64,000 nt of DNA from the NCBI RefSeq assembly GCF_021134715.1, contig NC_060018.1:5969501-6033500 (forward strand), written 5' to 3'. Of this stretch, positions 11,539-23,493 are shown piece by piece. The position numbers were made by a program, and so were the translations under genes. Below the pieces are notes generated by a model. It was given only the letters and a program-made list of their open reading frames with translations. It ran no database searches and was not told the DNA's origin. The first letter of the stretch is position 1; each line of letters begins with the position of its first letter. This stretch comes from Daphnia pulex. Taxonomy: Eukaryota; Arthropoda; Branchiopoda; Diplostraca; Daphniidae.

Positions 11539-14003
11539 ATGGATCTACGTGAACTATTCCTCAGTTGTCGATCCGGAAATTTGAAAAAAATTAAGTATAC
11601 TTTCGATGGATACTTCTAAAACGGTATCAAGCCAGCTTCAACAAATACTTGTTACAGGTACCTAGTAGAACAGAAGGAAGTTGATCTAAATGTTCGAGAC
11701 AGATGGGATAGCACGCCGCTGTAAGTTGAATTATTTCAAATCCACTTAAATAATCTAAGGTAATCCCTTTAATTTGAAAACAAGGTACTATGCATGTTTA
11801 TGTGGTCATGTTGAGCTAGCAGAATATCTATTAGATAATGGAGCACTATGTGAAGCACAAACATTTGATGGAGAACGCATCCTCTATGGTGCATTGACAA
11901 ATGAAATACGGAACAAGTTGAGGAACTACAAAGTCCTTTCATCCCGAGTTGTAGTTCGTGATGAGTATGAAGAGTTTTTGAGGAAGTAAGATGACAGAAA
12001 CTTAAAATACTCTACCACTTAATGAGATCTGTTACTATTTTTTTTTTATTAAGATTGCTTGATCTGGGAGAGCTTAGTGACTTCACCTTCAACATTCAAG
12101 GGGAATCAATTGCTATTCACCGTTTTATTTTAGCTGCTAGATCCCCATATTTCTGGGAAGCTTTCAAGGGAAAATGGAGTTCTAAAAGAACAGTCAAGCT
12201 TCAAAATAAATTGGTATGTAGATTTTACAGCAAGCAACATTACATTGTGTGATTAACTCTAATTGCACATTAAATGTAATTAATAGGTTGATCTGACTGC
12301 TTTCAAATCAATTATTCAATACTTGTATAGTGGACGCCTTAATACTCTCCTAGACGAAGTAGACGAATGCATGCGTTTAGCTATGCAGTGTCGTCTTCCA
12401 TCTTTAAAGGATCGTTTAGAAGAAGCCAGAAAGCGGTCAATAGCATTCGGTAAATTACCTATTAGTTAAATTGTGTGACTTTTAAATTCACCTGTTAAAA
12501 GTTTCCGATCGGGCGGTTTAGCAGCCGTTATTTGCGCCATCTTCTATCTGTATGAAAGTGAAAGCACAGAACTCGCAGACATATTGTCAATGAGTTCGTA
12601 AGCGACCCTATTCATAAGCCGATTAACTCTACCTGGCTGCATGAGACGTGCCGTCGTTCTATGTTATTTCATTCTGTTCTTTTATAGAAAAAATTCCTTG
12701 TTGGACTCTTCATTGTTTCACGTTAGCTTTGCCATACAAGTGCTGCAATAGCGTTCTCATGTTGAGAGTAAGAACTAAGAAGCAAAGCCATAGAAACGCC
12801 GCTATGTTTTATATAGTTTTAAAAGCATCTTTAAGCTTAAAATTGAACATGTTAAAATACGAGGGTTTATCGGTGCAAATAATAATATATTTTATTAGCC
12901 GAGACCAAACCGGGAACAAAGATCAAAGTCCTCACACTTGAGTCGAAAGAATTTCTAGAAGAGGTGCAACGTGATTTGAGTCAGTTGGCCAAGCAAGCGA
13001 TGCCATCTGAACTAAATGTAAAACATTCATTTACTGAAAGTCCTTCACCACTACTCAATCTGGTTGACGTTTGCTTCGTCGTTGATGATCATCAATTCCT
13101 ATGCCATAAAGTCAGTACTTCAAGTGTTGAGTATTAGGAGTTCGTATGTTTTCTAATGTATTGAAGGAATTGAATTTCATTGCAGGCTGCTTTTGTTGGG
13201 CGGAGCGAGTACTTCAGAGCTTTGTTTCGGGATCATTTTCGAGAGACTTCGCGCACTGACGTTTGCGACAAAGCGATCAAACAAACAGAGGGGATGGAAG
13301 GAAGGTCAGAAATAGACCTTATGACCCTACGTGATGTAACACCAGAGGTAAAGTGTTTTGCAAAACACACCATGTTATAGGAATAAAAAAACAAAATGAA
13401 GGTAAAAAATTTTAAGCCATATTATTTACGTAACAGGTGTTTGCGCAAGTGGTCTCATACGTCTACTCTAACTGTGTTCAGGTATTATCATACTTTAAAA
13501 TTTTATAATATAAGTAAAAAAACACCGGGATTGTACCAGCTCTCCGCCGAAACTGTCTACGAACTACTCAACATTGGCGAGTTATATTTGATGCCGGGCT
13601 TGAAGAAACTCTGCGCAAATTTTTTGATAAGCGCAATCGATTCTGAAAGTGTCATCAGCCTTATAAAAGTATCTCGGACTTTCAATCTACCTCGAATCGA
13701 AGTCTTCTGTTATGAATTCATAGCCAAGAATGTCAAGGAAGTAAGTTTGTTTCCGTTCCTTACCATTTATGGCATTTACGCTATCTAAGAAAATTTCCTT
13801 TACAGATAGTGGACTCAGAACATTTTCATCAACTTATTATTGACGATGCCTATGGAGTAAAAGGCCGTCAAGAGATGGATTCAATTGCGATCATCGATGA
13901 TGTGCGTTATCACATTGATTTGTTGCATCAAAACTCGCATGAAGCACACGAAAAACATAAGATGATTGATCGGCTGTTAACAAATTTAAATCTAGAAGCA
14001 TAA
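11539..14003 (+). CDS. ABTB1: Ankyrin repeat and BTB/POZ protein ABTB1 (BPOZ)
   Basis: Cullin-3 substrate-adaptor type protein; vertebrate ABTB1 acts downstream of PTEN. Ten exons: 11539-11594, 11658-11720, 11785-11985, 12054-12213, 12287-12449, 12899-13110, 13186-13347, 13437-13481, 13540-13740, 13806-14003; 486 aa against about 478 in human. N-terminal ankyrin part with NVRDRWDSTPLYYACLCGH and FDGERILYGAL (nearly identical to human), first BTB domain around residues 108-215 (LGELSDFTFNIQ, AARSPYF), second BTB around 270-395 (CHK, GRSEYFRALFRDHFRE), then a BACK-like C-terminus ending in LLTNLNLEA. One intron, 12450-12898, is 449 nt, long for this neighbourhood; the others are 58-76 nt. Small ORFs inside the large intron look like chance. 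Confidence 0.95.
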
Positions 14004-14265
14004 AATGGGTTTTCTCTTTAATGTTAATTTAACTTGTTAATTTAACTGATGGTTTTCGAAAGACTTAACTTACAGTTCAATTAAATTTCAACACATATAT
14101 AGCAATTAAACATTAATTGGGTGCAATTAGGGAAAACATCATTTTTACATTCAGCTGAACAATGGCATGTGCTCATGGAAAATAAAACAAATAATATAAT
14201 CGACTTCTTTGATAGCTTTTGGTTCATACCGTATGATAAATTTAATGAAAAAAAATCTCAATAGC
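14004..14265. other. Convergent 3' region of ABTB1 and VPS45
   Basis: These 262 bp between two converging stop codons should carry both 3'UTRs. The plus strand has AATAAA-like sequence near 14180 (GGAAAATAAAAC). The transcripts may overlap. Confidence 0.45.
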
Positions 14266-16795
14266 TCAAGTTAACTTAGGATGGCGACCAGAACCTGATG
14301 AGGATGAATTTTGAGGATACTTTAGGGATGTGCCTGAGGCTGAATATCTAACGGCTGCTTCCACATCCGTCATAAACGACTGACTATTATGAATTAGGGT
14401 TCCTCCAAGAACGATCCGAATACCGGTATTGGCTCGACAGAACTGATGCACGGCGAACGACTCTTCGTGAGTCACTCCGCCTACCATGAAGATGATAACA
14501 TCTTGGATTCTATTCCCGAATTCAGGAATTAATAACACGTTAATATTTCATAAGGAGAATTTCAAGTAAGTACAACCTTCCAGCAGTAGATTCGCCTCCA
14601 GCAGCAGGAAAGGCGTCTTCGGATAAACGTCCTTTAACTATATTGTCCATTATGTCTTTCAAGACAGGTGAGTGTTGAGTGAATACATTTTCGACACCCT
14701 TTAAACCCTTTAAACAATCAAATTGATTAGCAACTACTAAAAATAAAACGCGATAACGTACAAATTGCCATACCTTAAAAATTTTTTCAGTGATTTTGGT
14801 TACATCCTTTGTAGTAAGAAAACTCGAACTGACAGTTTCACCGGAATTGCTGTAGCGAAGCATGTCGTCCACAGACTATTTTATAAAGAATTTTTTCAAG
14901 CCGATGTTAAATTTAAAATTACCATTGCATAATATGAGAAAAAAATATTACGTCAATTAATCGGTCAGGTGTTCCTCGACGTCGAAGCAATTCTACAAGG
15001 CCTAAAATATCCTTATTTGGGTGCTTATTATATCTAAATCAGCAAAAAAATCGAGTGAGTAATATGGACAATACCCCCTCCCTCTAGTTATATACCGAAT
15101 AGCATAAAGAAACACAAGACGGGAAGCATCAATATCTCGGATTTGATCAGTAGCCAATAAGCGACGAATTTTTGTGAGTGACTGCGAGTGTTCCTCTTGA
15201 CAAGAGAGTTCTTGTTCGGCTTCCGAAATTTCTAAAAGATTATGTTGGGTCACCACGCGCGAAAGTTCGCCTACTAAAGTCACGTGCTTCGTGACTGCTC
15301 CTGACATTTTCTAAATTCAAATACAAATAAAATAAATAAATAAGTAAAAAGTTTTGCGTTTCAATACAACCTTGAATTGAGGATAGTTTTCCACAAACGC
15401 TTTCATATCAGCTATGCTTTCCACTTTTTGATGACTTTTAGCTTTTGCTTGGAATTCGTCCATCAATGACTTAATAGTCTGGCCAATATCTCCAAAGTTC
15501 AGGTACATGTTCTACCATATAAAAAAAAGTCGTTTTTTTTAGTAACAGTAGAAATCACAAACATGAAATGTGATTTTGACAAGAATAATTCTCACATTTG
15601 CATAAAATTCATCCTGTTCTGCAGAGAGTAAGACTTCGCTCATGTCTTTTGGCGCACCAGGAACACCAACTAAACTAACTCTGTTGTTTTTTATCGTCAA
15701 TAATTCGTGCACCATAGCTTGATATGTCCACTGGATAAAAATCAATTTGACTGTGATTAGACATTAATAGATTACACTTCCCTCTTTATTCTTGGCAGAC
15801 CTGATTAAGCAAGGGTGTAATTGGATCACATCGTCGATCCAAAATTAATAAGAGCGGCACGCTTTCTCCTCTTTGGAAATGAAACAAAGAAGACTCTTTT
15901 AACACTGTGTCCTAAACAAGTGAATATTAAAAGAGTAATTATCAATGAACGAAGAAATTAAAAGAAAAAAAAAACTAGTTTTACTTACACGTATGCTTTC
16001 AGCAAGACGGCGAGCCAGAGGAGAGAAGTGCTGGTATCGGATGATTGGATTTTTCTTCAAGCTTAATAACACACTTAAAACACCTTGAACAGACCTCTGT
16101 AAGCTATTGGGGTTCCACTCCATTCCTGCAAGATTTTTTTGTGTAATTAAGTATCAATTGTTGTCTAAAATAAAGAATTAAAAATGTGCCTACCATGTAT
16201 AGGTTTCTCCAAATTCAATGAAAATAAGTGAGGTCCAATAGCAAAAAAATCAGCATAAAATTCTTGAATTTCTCTGACAACTTCCTGTTCATCTGATTCT
16301 GCCAAAACTTTAATAGCTGCCTTGGAAATTATCCCACTAAAATCTAGAATTTTGAGAGAGAATATTGATATATGAGAGAGCACAGTTTGTAAATTCACAT
16401 TGTGGAAATCAATTTTAGCAGATTTTAACAGATTTATAATTACATATGTAGTAGACTCCATATCGTGGAGACTTCAATTCAGTTGCCAGGAGTTGCACAT
16501 TCTCCTGAGAAGGTCTTAAGAAGACAACACATTTCAGATGTTTCATTATTGGTCCGTGTCCAGATTTGTCGATTTGCTCAAAGAGGTAAACCTCTTTTTG
16601 TAATATTTCTGACTGTGCATACGCAACGCTCACAACTCCAATCTGTGAAATTGAAACTTCATGAAGTAGAACTGTTTCATATACTGAATCTAGTATGTTT
16701 ACCGTTTCTCTGTCCATTAATAATACTTTCATTCCCGGACCACTATCCTGTATCATTTTACTGATGTACATGCGCACAGCTAACAATACATTCAT
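14266..16795 (-). CDS. VPS45: Vacuolar protein sorting-associated protein 45 (Sec1/Munc18 family)
   Basis: SM protein that binds the endosomal/TGN syntaxin and promotes SNARE assembly in endosomal fusion. Twelve exons: 16795-16703, 16642-16444, 16343-16194, 16125-15989, 15911-15801, 15730-15596, 15511-15371, 15310-15096, 15033-14952, 14875-14774, 14707-14577, 14509-14266; 579 aa against about 570 in human. Diagnostic stretches: [89 protein letters not shown] and [12 protein letters not shown]. Start ATG 16795 gives the conserved MNV opening. The first intron (16702-16643) is 60 nt, in frame and without a stop. Head-to-head with VPS29. Confidence 0.96.
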
Positions 16796-17237
16796 TTTAA
16801 AATTGAAATCTTGAAGCGATATCAAATCTCGAAAGTTAGAATTGATCACAACAAAAAATGTACACTGAAAACCAACCAAGTGACAGTCAGTTCCTTTTAT
16901 ACGAGAAGTCGAGAATGTCAATTCTTATTCAGTTATTCTCATCAGAGACACAACCGTACGACGCCTAGTGGCGGACAACAGAAGTAGTAATTACTTAATA
17001 ATAAATTCGAATACGTGTTAAAGACGGGAATTAAAGATAAAAATATGTACTTCCGATCCAAGAAGATTAAATTTTAAATAAAAAAAAAACGTATATTTTG
17101 TATTAAAATATTGAATTAAAATGTTAATTTGTTCTTCTGTCGGCTGTCGGGTGCCGCCCCCTTTAAAATGTTGTCTGCTTCTGTAAAGCAGCTGAGGCCT
17201 ATGTAAGCTGTCAAAACTAAAAAACTGTAAACTGAAA
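16796..17237. promoter_or_regulatory. Divergent promoter region VPS45 / VPS29
   Basis: These 442 bp lie between the two starts and must drive both genes. Sequence is A/T-rich with a GC-richer core near 17140-17165 (CTGTCGGGTGCCGCCCCC) that could be an Sp1-like element; no TATA box is clear. An ACGACGCCTAGTGGCGGA stretch lies near 16958. Confidence 0.5.
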
Positions 17238-18151
17238 ATGGTATGTTGTTGATTGAATTCTTGTTTAAGTAAATAACTGATTATTTAAGTTTATTCACAA
17301 CAATTTACATTACAGTTAGTCCTGGTGTTGGGAGACCTTCATGTTCCAAACAGATGCAATGCATTACCAGCAAAATTTAAAAAACTACTCGTTCCTGGTC
17401 GGTAAGTAAAACAAATAAATAACAAATAATAACGCTGAATGCAGGTCTGAATCATAAATTTACTGTATATTTCAAATAATGAAACTTAATATTCCCATTT
17501 TCAGCATTCATCACATACTCTGCACAGGAAACTTGTGTTCCAAAGAAACTTTGGACTACTTGAAAACTCTGGCTAGTGATGTGCACATAGTTCGAGGTGA
17601 CTTTGACAAGGTAGACAATCTAATATGCTGCTTTTGGTAATTCTCTACTACTAACTCTTTTATATTTAAGATTTCTAGCACTTATCCTGAACAAAAGGTG
17701 GTAACTGTGGGCCAGTTTAAAATTGGTTTAGCACATGGCCACCAAATTGTACCTTGGGGTGATCCAGAATCATTGGCATCACTTCAGAGGCAGTTGGGAG
17801 TTGATATTTTGATTACAGGACATACACATAAATTTGAAGCTTATGAACATGATGGAAAATTCTTCATAAATCCAGGCTCTGCAACTGGTGCATACAATCC
17901 CATTAACAAGTAATATTTTTTTATTTTCTACAGAGATATAAATTTTTTATTACTAAATGAAATTTTAGATTTGTCATTCCTTCTTTTGTCCTAATGGATA
18001 TACAAAGTTCTACAGTTGTAACTTATGTCTATCAGCTAGTTGATGATGAAGGTAAATCATTCTTGAAATTTTCATGAAAATCATAATTTTTAATACGTTT
18101 TGTTTTTAAAATGTAGTTAAGGTAGAGCGAATTGAATATAAGAAAAACTGA
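17238..18151 (+). CDS. VPS29: Retromer subunit VPS29
   Basis: Metallophosphoesterase-fold scaffold of the retromer complex that recycles cargo from endosomes to Golgi and plasma membrane. Six exons: 17238-17240 (ATG alone), 17316-17401, 17505-17610, 17671-17909, 17969-18051, 18117-18151; 183 aa, against 182 for the human protein. Seen: [37 protein letters not shown], the long block [43 protein letters not shown] and C-terminal [10 protein letters not shown]. The first exon contributes only the start codon, so initiation depends on splicing right behind the ATG. The metal-site positions GDLH and GHTH are present, although the family is thought to be catalytically weak or inactive. Converges on BACURD. 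Confidence 0.97.
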
Positions 18152-18216
18152 ACGTTGTCCTAAAATTTCTTACACGTGGTGTATTTTTACGTGGCATTCC
18201 TTATAGTAATACAAAC

Positions 18217-18222
18217 AATAAA
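18217..18222 (+). terminator. Poly(A) signal AATAAA for VPS29
   Basis: A canonical AATAAA sits 66 nt after the VPS29 stop. The convergent BACURD gene ends about 95 bp further on and probably uses the ATTAAA-type signal read on the minus strand near 18271, so the two 3'UTRs are likely to abut or overlap. Confidence 0.6.
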
Positions 18223-18316
18223 ACAATCAATCATTGAACAAACCCAGGGAGACTAGGTGATATATAGTATTTAATACGAACGAGTGATCAATTTTGTAAC
18301 ATTAAAGGAAACTAAT

Positions 18317-19703
18317 CTAAGAGAGACGCAACCTAGCAAGACCAGCGCTGACAACTCGTCGTGTGCTAGTAGCTGCCGTTTCTTCTTCCTCGTCACTTGC
18401 ATGCGAAACAGCTCCACCTGCATTTCCACTAGCAGCAAGAGCCGCAGCTGCACCTTTTGCCGTTGAAGTCGCTTGCATTAGGTCAGCATCTGGTCCGGGG
18501 CGATGTTCGTACAACAAAATGTTCAGGGTTTCTTCGTAAATTCTTGCTTCCGGAAATTCAACCTAAAGCAGTGGTGAATATAAGGAAATGCGTAAGAGGG
18601 GTCAAATAAAAAACTGATGTACCTTGGTATGTTTTTTATCTGTAGCATAAACAATGCTTGTGCAGCAAACTTCAGCCACTTTTTTCCCATGACCAAAAAA
18701 ACTCCACAAACAGATTTCTTGAGATCCGATTACGTCTTTTAAGAAAAGAACCCGTCCACTGAATCTCAAACTTAACTTATCAAAGAGTTCTAGGTTTTTG
18801 AGCAAATTGTCATCGGAAGCGCTGAACAGAAAGAAAAAAAATTGTCAATTTTATTTCGAACAAATATACTTATCTTTTTTCTATTTTGTGTTACCTAGTA
18901 TAAGAGTACTTATTGTTGTGACGGTTGATGAGCAATTTCACCACTGGTTTTGCTGAAGTCGAAATCAACATTTGTTCTTCGCGAGCTGAAGTTACCAACG
19001 GAACCCGGCAAGCAGGTTCCACATCTCGCTCTCGCTCTCTTCGCTTCAGTGCATTCTCACATGCATTCACTTCGAAGGGAAAGAAAATCTATTAAAATTA
19101 GCATTTTTATAAAATAAATCGACTAATAATACCTAGCTCAGCTACACAATAATATTTGGCTTCAGCCAATAATTCAGCAGTTTCTCTAGGACTTTCAGGA
19201 AGAGGAGCACTTCCATCTCTTAAGAAATTCAGGATTATACCAAAATGTTTGCCACATCTGTCAATCAAAATCCAACCTAGAATAGAATGGCATTGTGGTA
19301 AGATCGCTTATTAGTAATGAAAATAAAAATTACACTAGGCAACTTCATTGTTAATCACTGAAGAAACCAGGTAAATGGTACAACTTGACTAAATAATGAA
19401 ATATTTACCTTCTGAATCTGTGAGTACTTCCATGCGCCCACTAAACATTGCCCGCAACATAGCTAAGAAAAACATTTAAATTAACATAGAAAATTTTGAA
19501 TTTCAATTAAAGAATATATTACTATCATGTTTTGTCAATGTTCCTATAGTGGTGTAGTGAAGAGATCCACCTACATTCAACTTAACATACTGGGATGGAC
19601 TACCTAGAATTAAGAAAACCAAAAATAAAATTGTGTCCTTCAGAAGCCAAAATAATTTTTAAAAAGTATTACCTTTGATAACAGTACGATGATCCCCTGA
19701 CAT
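18317..19703 (-). CDS. BTB/POZ Cullin-3 adaptor BACURD (KCTD10/KCTD13/TNFAIP1 type)
   Basis: Substrate adaptor of the Cullin-3 ubiquitin ligase; in animals this family controls RhoA levels and actin. Seven exons: 19703-19673, 19603-19523, 19462-19409, 19276-19133, 19069-18895, 18821-18623, 18562-18317; 309 aa against about 315-330. The KCTD-type BTB domain has [49 protein letters not shown] and APLPES; the C-terminal domain has [36 protein letters not shown] and [12 protein letters not shown]. The last 65 residues are Ala-rich and acidic and not conserved. ATG 19703 (MSGD) agrees with vertebrate starts. The frame stays open about 41 codons upstream but without an AUG. Divergent from NEDD1. 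Confidence 0.93.
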
Positions 19704-20394
19704 TTCAACAACCTTGCTTTTTTCAAGCTCCTCTGAACTAGGGACGTCAGCCAGTTCTAGTTTGATATGATGACTAGTTGATGAAAAACGGTAATTTTCT
19801 TTCAATTCAAATTTTAAAACGTAAATTTAAGTATATCGTAGGAACCACAGTTATACAGCAAAATGCAAAACACAAGAAATCCAACGTGATTCACAAACAA
19901 ATTAAACTAACACATGAGAGGAAAGATTGAGAGTTAAATGGGAGGGTGGGCCGGCCATCAATGATATATTTACAGGCAAGGCCGCCAGGGTAACCACACA
20001 CACACAATCCAATCTAAATAGTGGTACATAGCGCCATCTAAGAACAAGAAATTGTCTTTTAACCTTGAAGCTTAAATTACGAACAACAAAATTAGGTACA
20101 AAATAAAATTTTACGAATTAGAACTGCAAAATTAATCGCAAAAATTTCTATTTTATTAAAATTAGTACTGATATGTCTGATATGATATTTATGTTACAGG
20201 CATAAAAAGCAAAATTTTAACAATCGAAGTAAGATTGGACGACATCTGGCAATGTGAATATGCGACTACACTAGTCTAGCAATGTTTTCATCTTTTGAAT
20301 TGGTTTCAGTTATTCATTTTGTTTACTTGCTATTCTTGCTTTAAAAAACCTAATTGTTTAATCTTTATTCTATTTTACTATTATTAAAAAGTGA
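19704..20394. promoter_or_regulatory. Divergent promoter region BACURD / NEDD1
   Basis: These 691 bp between the two starts contain a CACACACACA run near 19996, a GC-richer block (GGGAGGGTGGGCCGGCC, near 19940) and otherwise A/T-rich sequence. No TATA box or believable ORF with an AUG. Confidence 0.45.
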
Positions 20395-22550
20395 ATGATG
20401 GCGTCAGGTAAATACTGCTGGATAAGTGCTGCTGAAACTTGTCAAATTTGGGATGGCAATTTTGAAGCAATTCATAAATTCGACGAAGGTAGGCCTGATC
20501 GTATAAAAGGAAAAAGAAAAATGCCGTAATATTCTATTAAACTCTAGGTAATGTGTTGGATGTAGCATGGAATCATGATGGAAGTAATCTGGCATTTGTT
20601 CAAAAAGCCAGCAATAAAATTTTTACTGCTTCTATTGGTACCGAGATTTATCAAAACTCAGCCAGTTTAATTGAGGTAACAGTTCACTATAAAATATCGT
20701 ATGTTGAATTATTTTTCCAACATATTTAATTTCTAATTAATTACTTTAGGGAGATGCCACAGCTTTAGGATTTTCAAATGATTTGTTGCTAGCAGGAACC
20801 AATTCTGGAAGTGTTCTGTTGTGGGATTATTCTAAACATAAGTTGATCAGGAAATATGAAGGGGTATGCAGTTATTTTTTATATAACTTCTTCTATTCTA
20901 AGAATTTTTTTTCAGGTTGAGAAAAGTGCAGTTTGTCGAATTCAAAGCAATAGTTCTATCATTGCATGTGGTCATCATGGAGGTATCACTCAGGTTTATG
21001 GCATAAAAACTGGGCAAGCCATTGGGCAGTATTCAGTTACCAATTCATCTGTATGAAAAAATGTTAATGGATGTAATCAACTATATTTTTGTGACTAATT
21101 CTTGATTGCATCATTTCAGGGACTACGAGACTTAAAAATTAGCTCAGTTAAAAATTCACTTATGGCTGCAGCATTCAACAGTGGATCTGTAGTTGCTTGG
21201 AACACTTATTCTAATAAAGGAAATAATTCTCTAGTAGCTGAATTTTCCGGCGCTCATCAGTCACCAGCAAGCTCTGTTGCATTGTCTCCTATAACAGATA
21301 TCCTTATGGTTTCTGGAGGATTAGATAAGAATGTCATATTATATGACTGTCCAAAGAAAAAGTAATTTTCAACAAACGAAAATCCTTGAAGTCATTATTA
21401 TTGATTTACATGATCGGTTTTCAATGTAGGATCTTGAAGAAAATTGAAATCGATTCCCCTGTTACAGCCGTTGAGTTTTTCCCAGATGGCACATCGTTGG
21501 TTGTTGGAACAAATCGAGGTAAAATTTTGATTTACGACCTACGATCCATCAGTACTCCTGTGCAGAGCATTATTGCCCATACAACATCGATTACCAAATT
21601 AATTTGTCGTGCCTGCACTCACATTCAGGTATATAATGTAACTTATTAATTAATACCGTTAACTAATGCAACAACCCATGTTTGAATGTTGTTACTTTAG
21701 AAAAAAACTGAATCAGGAATCCTGAAATCGAAAAAGATATCCAAACCCCCAATTTCTTCTAGTAATGAGCGACCGACGGCTTTATTGCAATTTTCGGCAA
21801 ATGAAGTGCCTGAAAAACCCTCCCGTTTTCCTTTTCTTTCACCACTGCCTTGCGAGCTTGAATCACACTCTGTGCTCAGCCCTATTACTGGAGTTGGGGC
21901 TTCTAGCACAGATTTCCCTGCAATGGGGTTTGCGAACGACAGTAAAGAACTGGAACACAAAAACAGTTCACTTTTTTCTCCTTTGAAAGGAGGGGATATC
22001 AGTGCTGATTTGTATGCCAGCCCTAGTCTAGCAACCAGCCCATTATTAAAATACAAAGGAAAAAATTGCCTGGAACGCCATCCACCTACAACTACATGCA
22101 GTGAAACAGTGTTATCTGTGGAAGAACATGAAATTGAGGCAACTTATCCCTCAGCTGCAGAATTAACTCCGCCTAAACAGAATGTGCCTATTGTTGAAGT
22201 AGGCAATCAAGTGAATCAACCCAAAGAGGCTATCCAAAATCCTGAAGCATCTGTCGATTTTCAAGCTGAATTTATCCGTCGTATTGTTCATGATGTGGAA
22301 GATAATTTGCGCGAAGTCCTTCGTTGTCGTTTCGGAGACCTGATCATCCAATCAGCTCAACAATTTCTCACATTGCAAGTAGGAGTCAATGAATTTTATG
22401 ACAAATCTTGTTTAATGTTTGATGATATATGTCTGTTTTTTTTAGAACGAATTAGAACAACTTAGACAACAAATTCAAGACAAGGCCCATTTAGAAGAAG
22501 AAGTAAAGCAACTGCGCAACGAAGTTAATCAGTTGCGAAATCTTTATTGA
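20395..22550 (+). CDS. NEDD1: NEDD1, WD-repeat gamma-tubulin ring complex recruiter
   Basis: Centrosomal adaptor that brings the gamma-tubulin ring complex to centrosomes and spindles. Eight exons: 20395-20488, 20548-20675, 20750-20863, 20916-21050, 21120-21361, 21430-21628, 21701-22378, 22446-22550; 564 aa, shorter than human (about 660). The N-terminal half is a WD40 propeller (VLDVAWNHDGSNLAF, LLAGTNSGSVLLWDY, LMVSGGLDKNVILYD, VAVEFFPDG-like VTAVEFFPDGTSLVV, GKILIYDLR). A Ser/Pro-rich linker follows. The C-terminus is a coiled coil (FIRRIVHDVEDNLREVLR, then LEEEVKQLRNEVNQL), which in NEDD1 binds gamma-tubulin complexes. Two ATGs are adjacent, at 20395 and 20398. Identity rests on the whole architecture plus the C-terminal helix. 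Confidence 0.9.
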
Positions 22551-22933
22551 AACATTCCACATAGATCAAATACCTTAATTCCATTTAACGCATAAGCGAA
22601 AAAGTTGTAAAAGAACAAGTGCTTTACTTTAGGATACTAAATAGAAACAAATGTGTGCTTCAAATGTATATTAACACTAGTAATACACAACAACTTTACA
22701 ATTTATACCATAAGCAGCAGGCAGTTTCTGGTGATGTGGCAATATTAAAGTATGAACGTAGCCAAAAGAAATTCAGCCACCTTATCCCTACTTTACATCT
22801 GGAAGAACCGCCAATACGAACTTTTTCAATGAAAATTTACCTACTGGACGCTTATCTGGCACAAACAGACACAAGTTGTACGTTTACAATATCAGGGGAC
22901 TAGAACCTTATTCATTTTTTTTAAATCATAACA

Positions 22934-22939
22934 AATAAA
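22934..22939 (+). terminator. Poly(A) signal AATAAA for NEDD1
   Basis: Canonical AATAAA about 384 nt after the NEDD1 stop, following a T-run; the first clear one on this strand. Confidence 0.5.
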
Positions 22940-23133
22940 GCTACGCAGCAACCTAAACACATTAAATAGAGTTGCCAATTGATTTCCGGTGTTACATGCG
23001 TTAATAAACCATGTACAAATACTATTTATCTACTGAGAGCCACAATCTAATATATGAAGACGCATTCCCGAAATCAAATGACGGCAACATCAAAGAACTG
23101 TCAATTTCAAGAGAATGTTAATGAGAATGCCAC

Positions 23134-23209
23134 TTCAATGAGATCATTATAGAATACAACATGCTATCGATTTAAAGCTACAAGACAACAAATTTCAATG
23201 AGATCATTA
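23134..23209. repeat. 16-bp direct repeat, copies 60 bp apart
   Basis: TTCAATGAGATCATTA occurs at 23134-23149 and again at 23194-23209, inside the presumed 3'UTR of the minus-strand membrane-protein gene. It may be a small local duplication or a repeated target site. Confidence 0.7.
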
Positions 23210-23493
23210 ATTGGGCTAAAATATGTAGAACACATTGCAAGTGAGGATTGCGTTTCCTTCAGCTTTCCAAGAAGAATGCATTCAATCCCATACAAAAAGT
23301 TGCATGGGGGTTGCATGTTTGGGCGTATTGCCGGACGTGCAGAAAACTTTAATTCCACTGCACCTACACTCGCATTATCACATGTGTTAACACATAATGT
23401 CAAGTGAAGTCTGGTGAGATTATTTTTCGGCTTGATGAAAAAGGAAATCATGGCAACGCTTGCTGACTAATTTAAAACGATGCGTTTTTTTTT

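Larger units (their letters stand above)
22551..23493. other. Convergent 3' region of NEDD1 and the 4TM gene
   Basis: These 943 bp should hold both 3'UTRs. AATAAA at 22934 is the likely NEDD1 signal. A 16-bp direct repeat lies at 23134-23149 and 23194-23209. ORFs here are short and not recognisable. Confidence 0.5.

Noticed and set aside
12648-12941. ORF inside the large ABTB1 intron
   Set aside because: It continues into the real exon in the wrong frame and has no domain; intron sequence.
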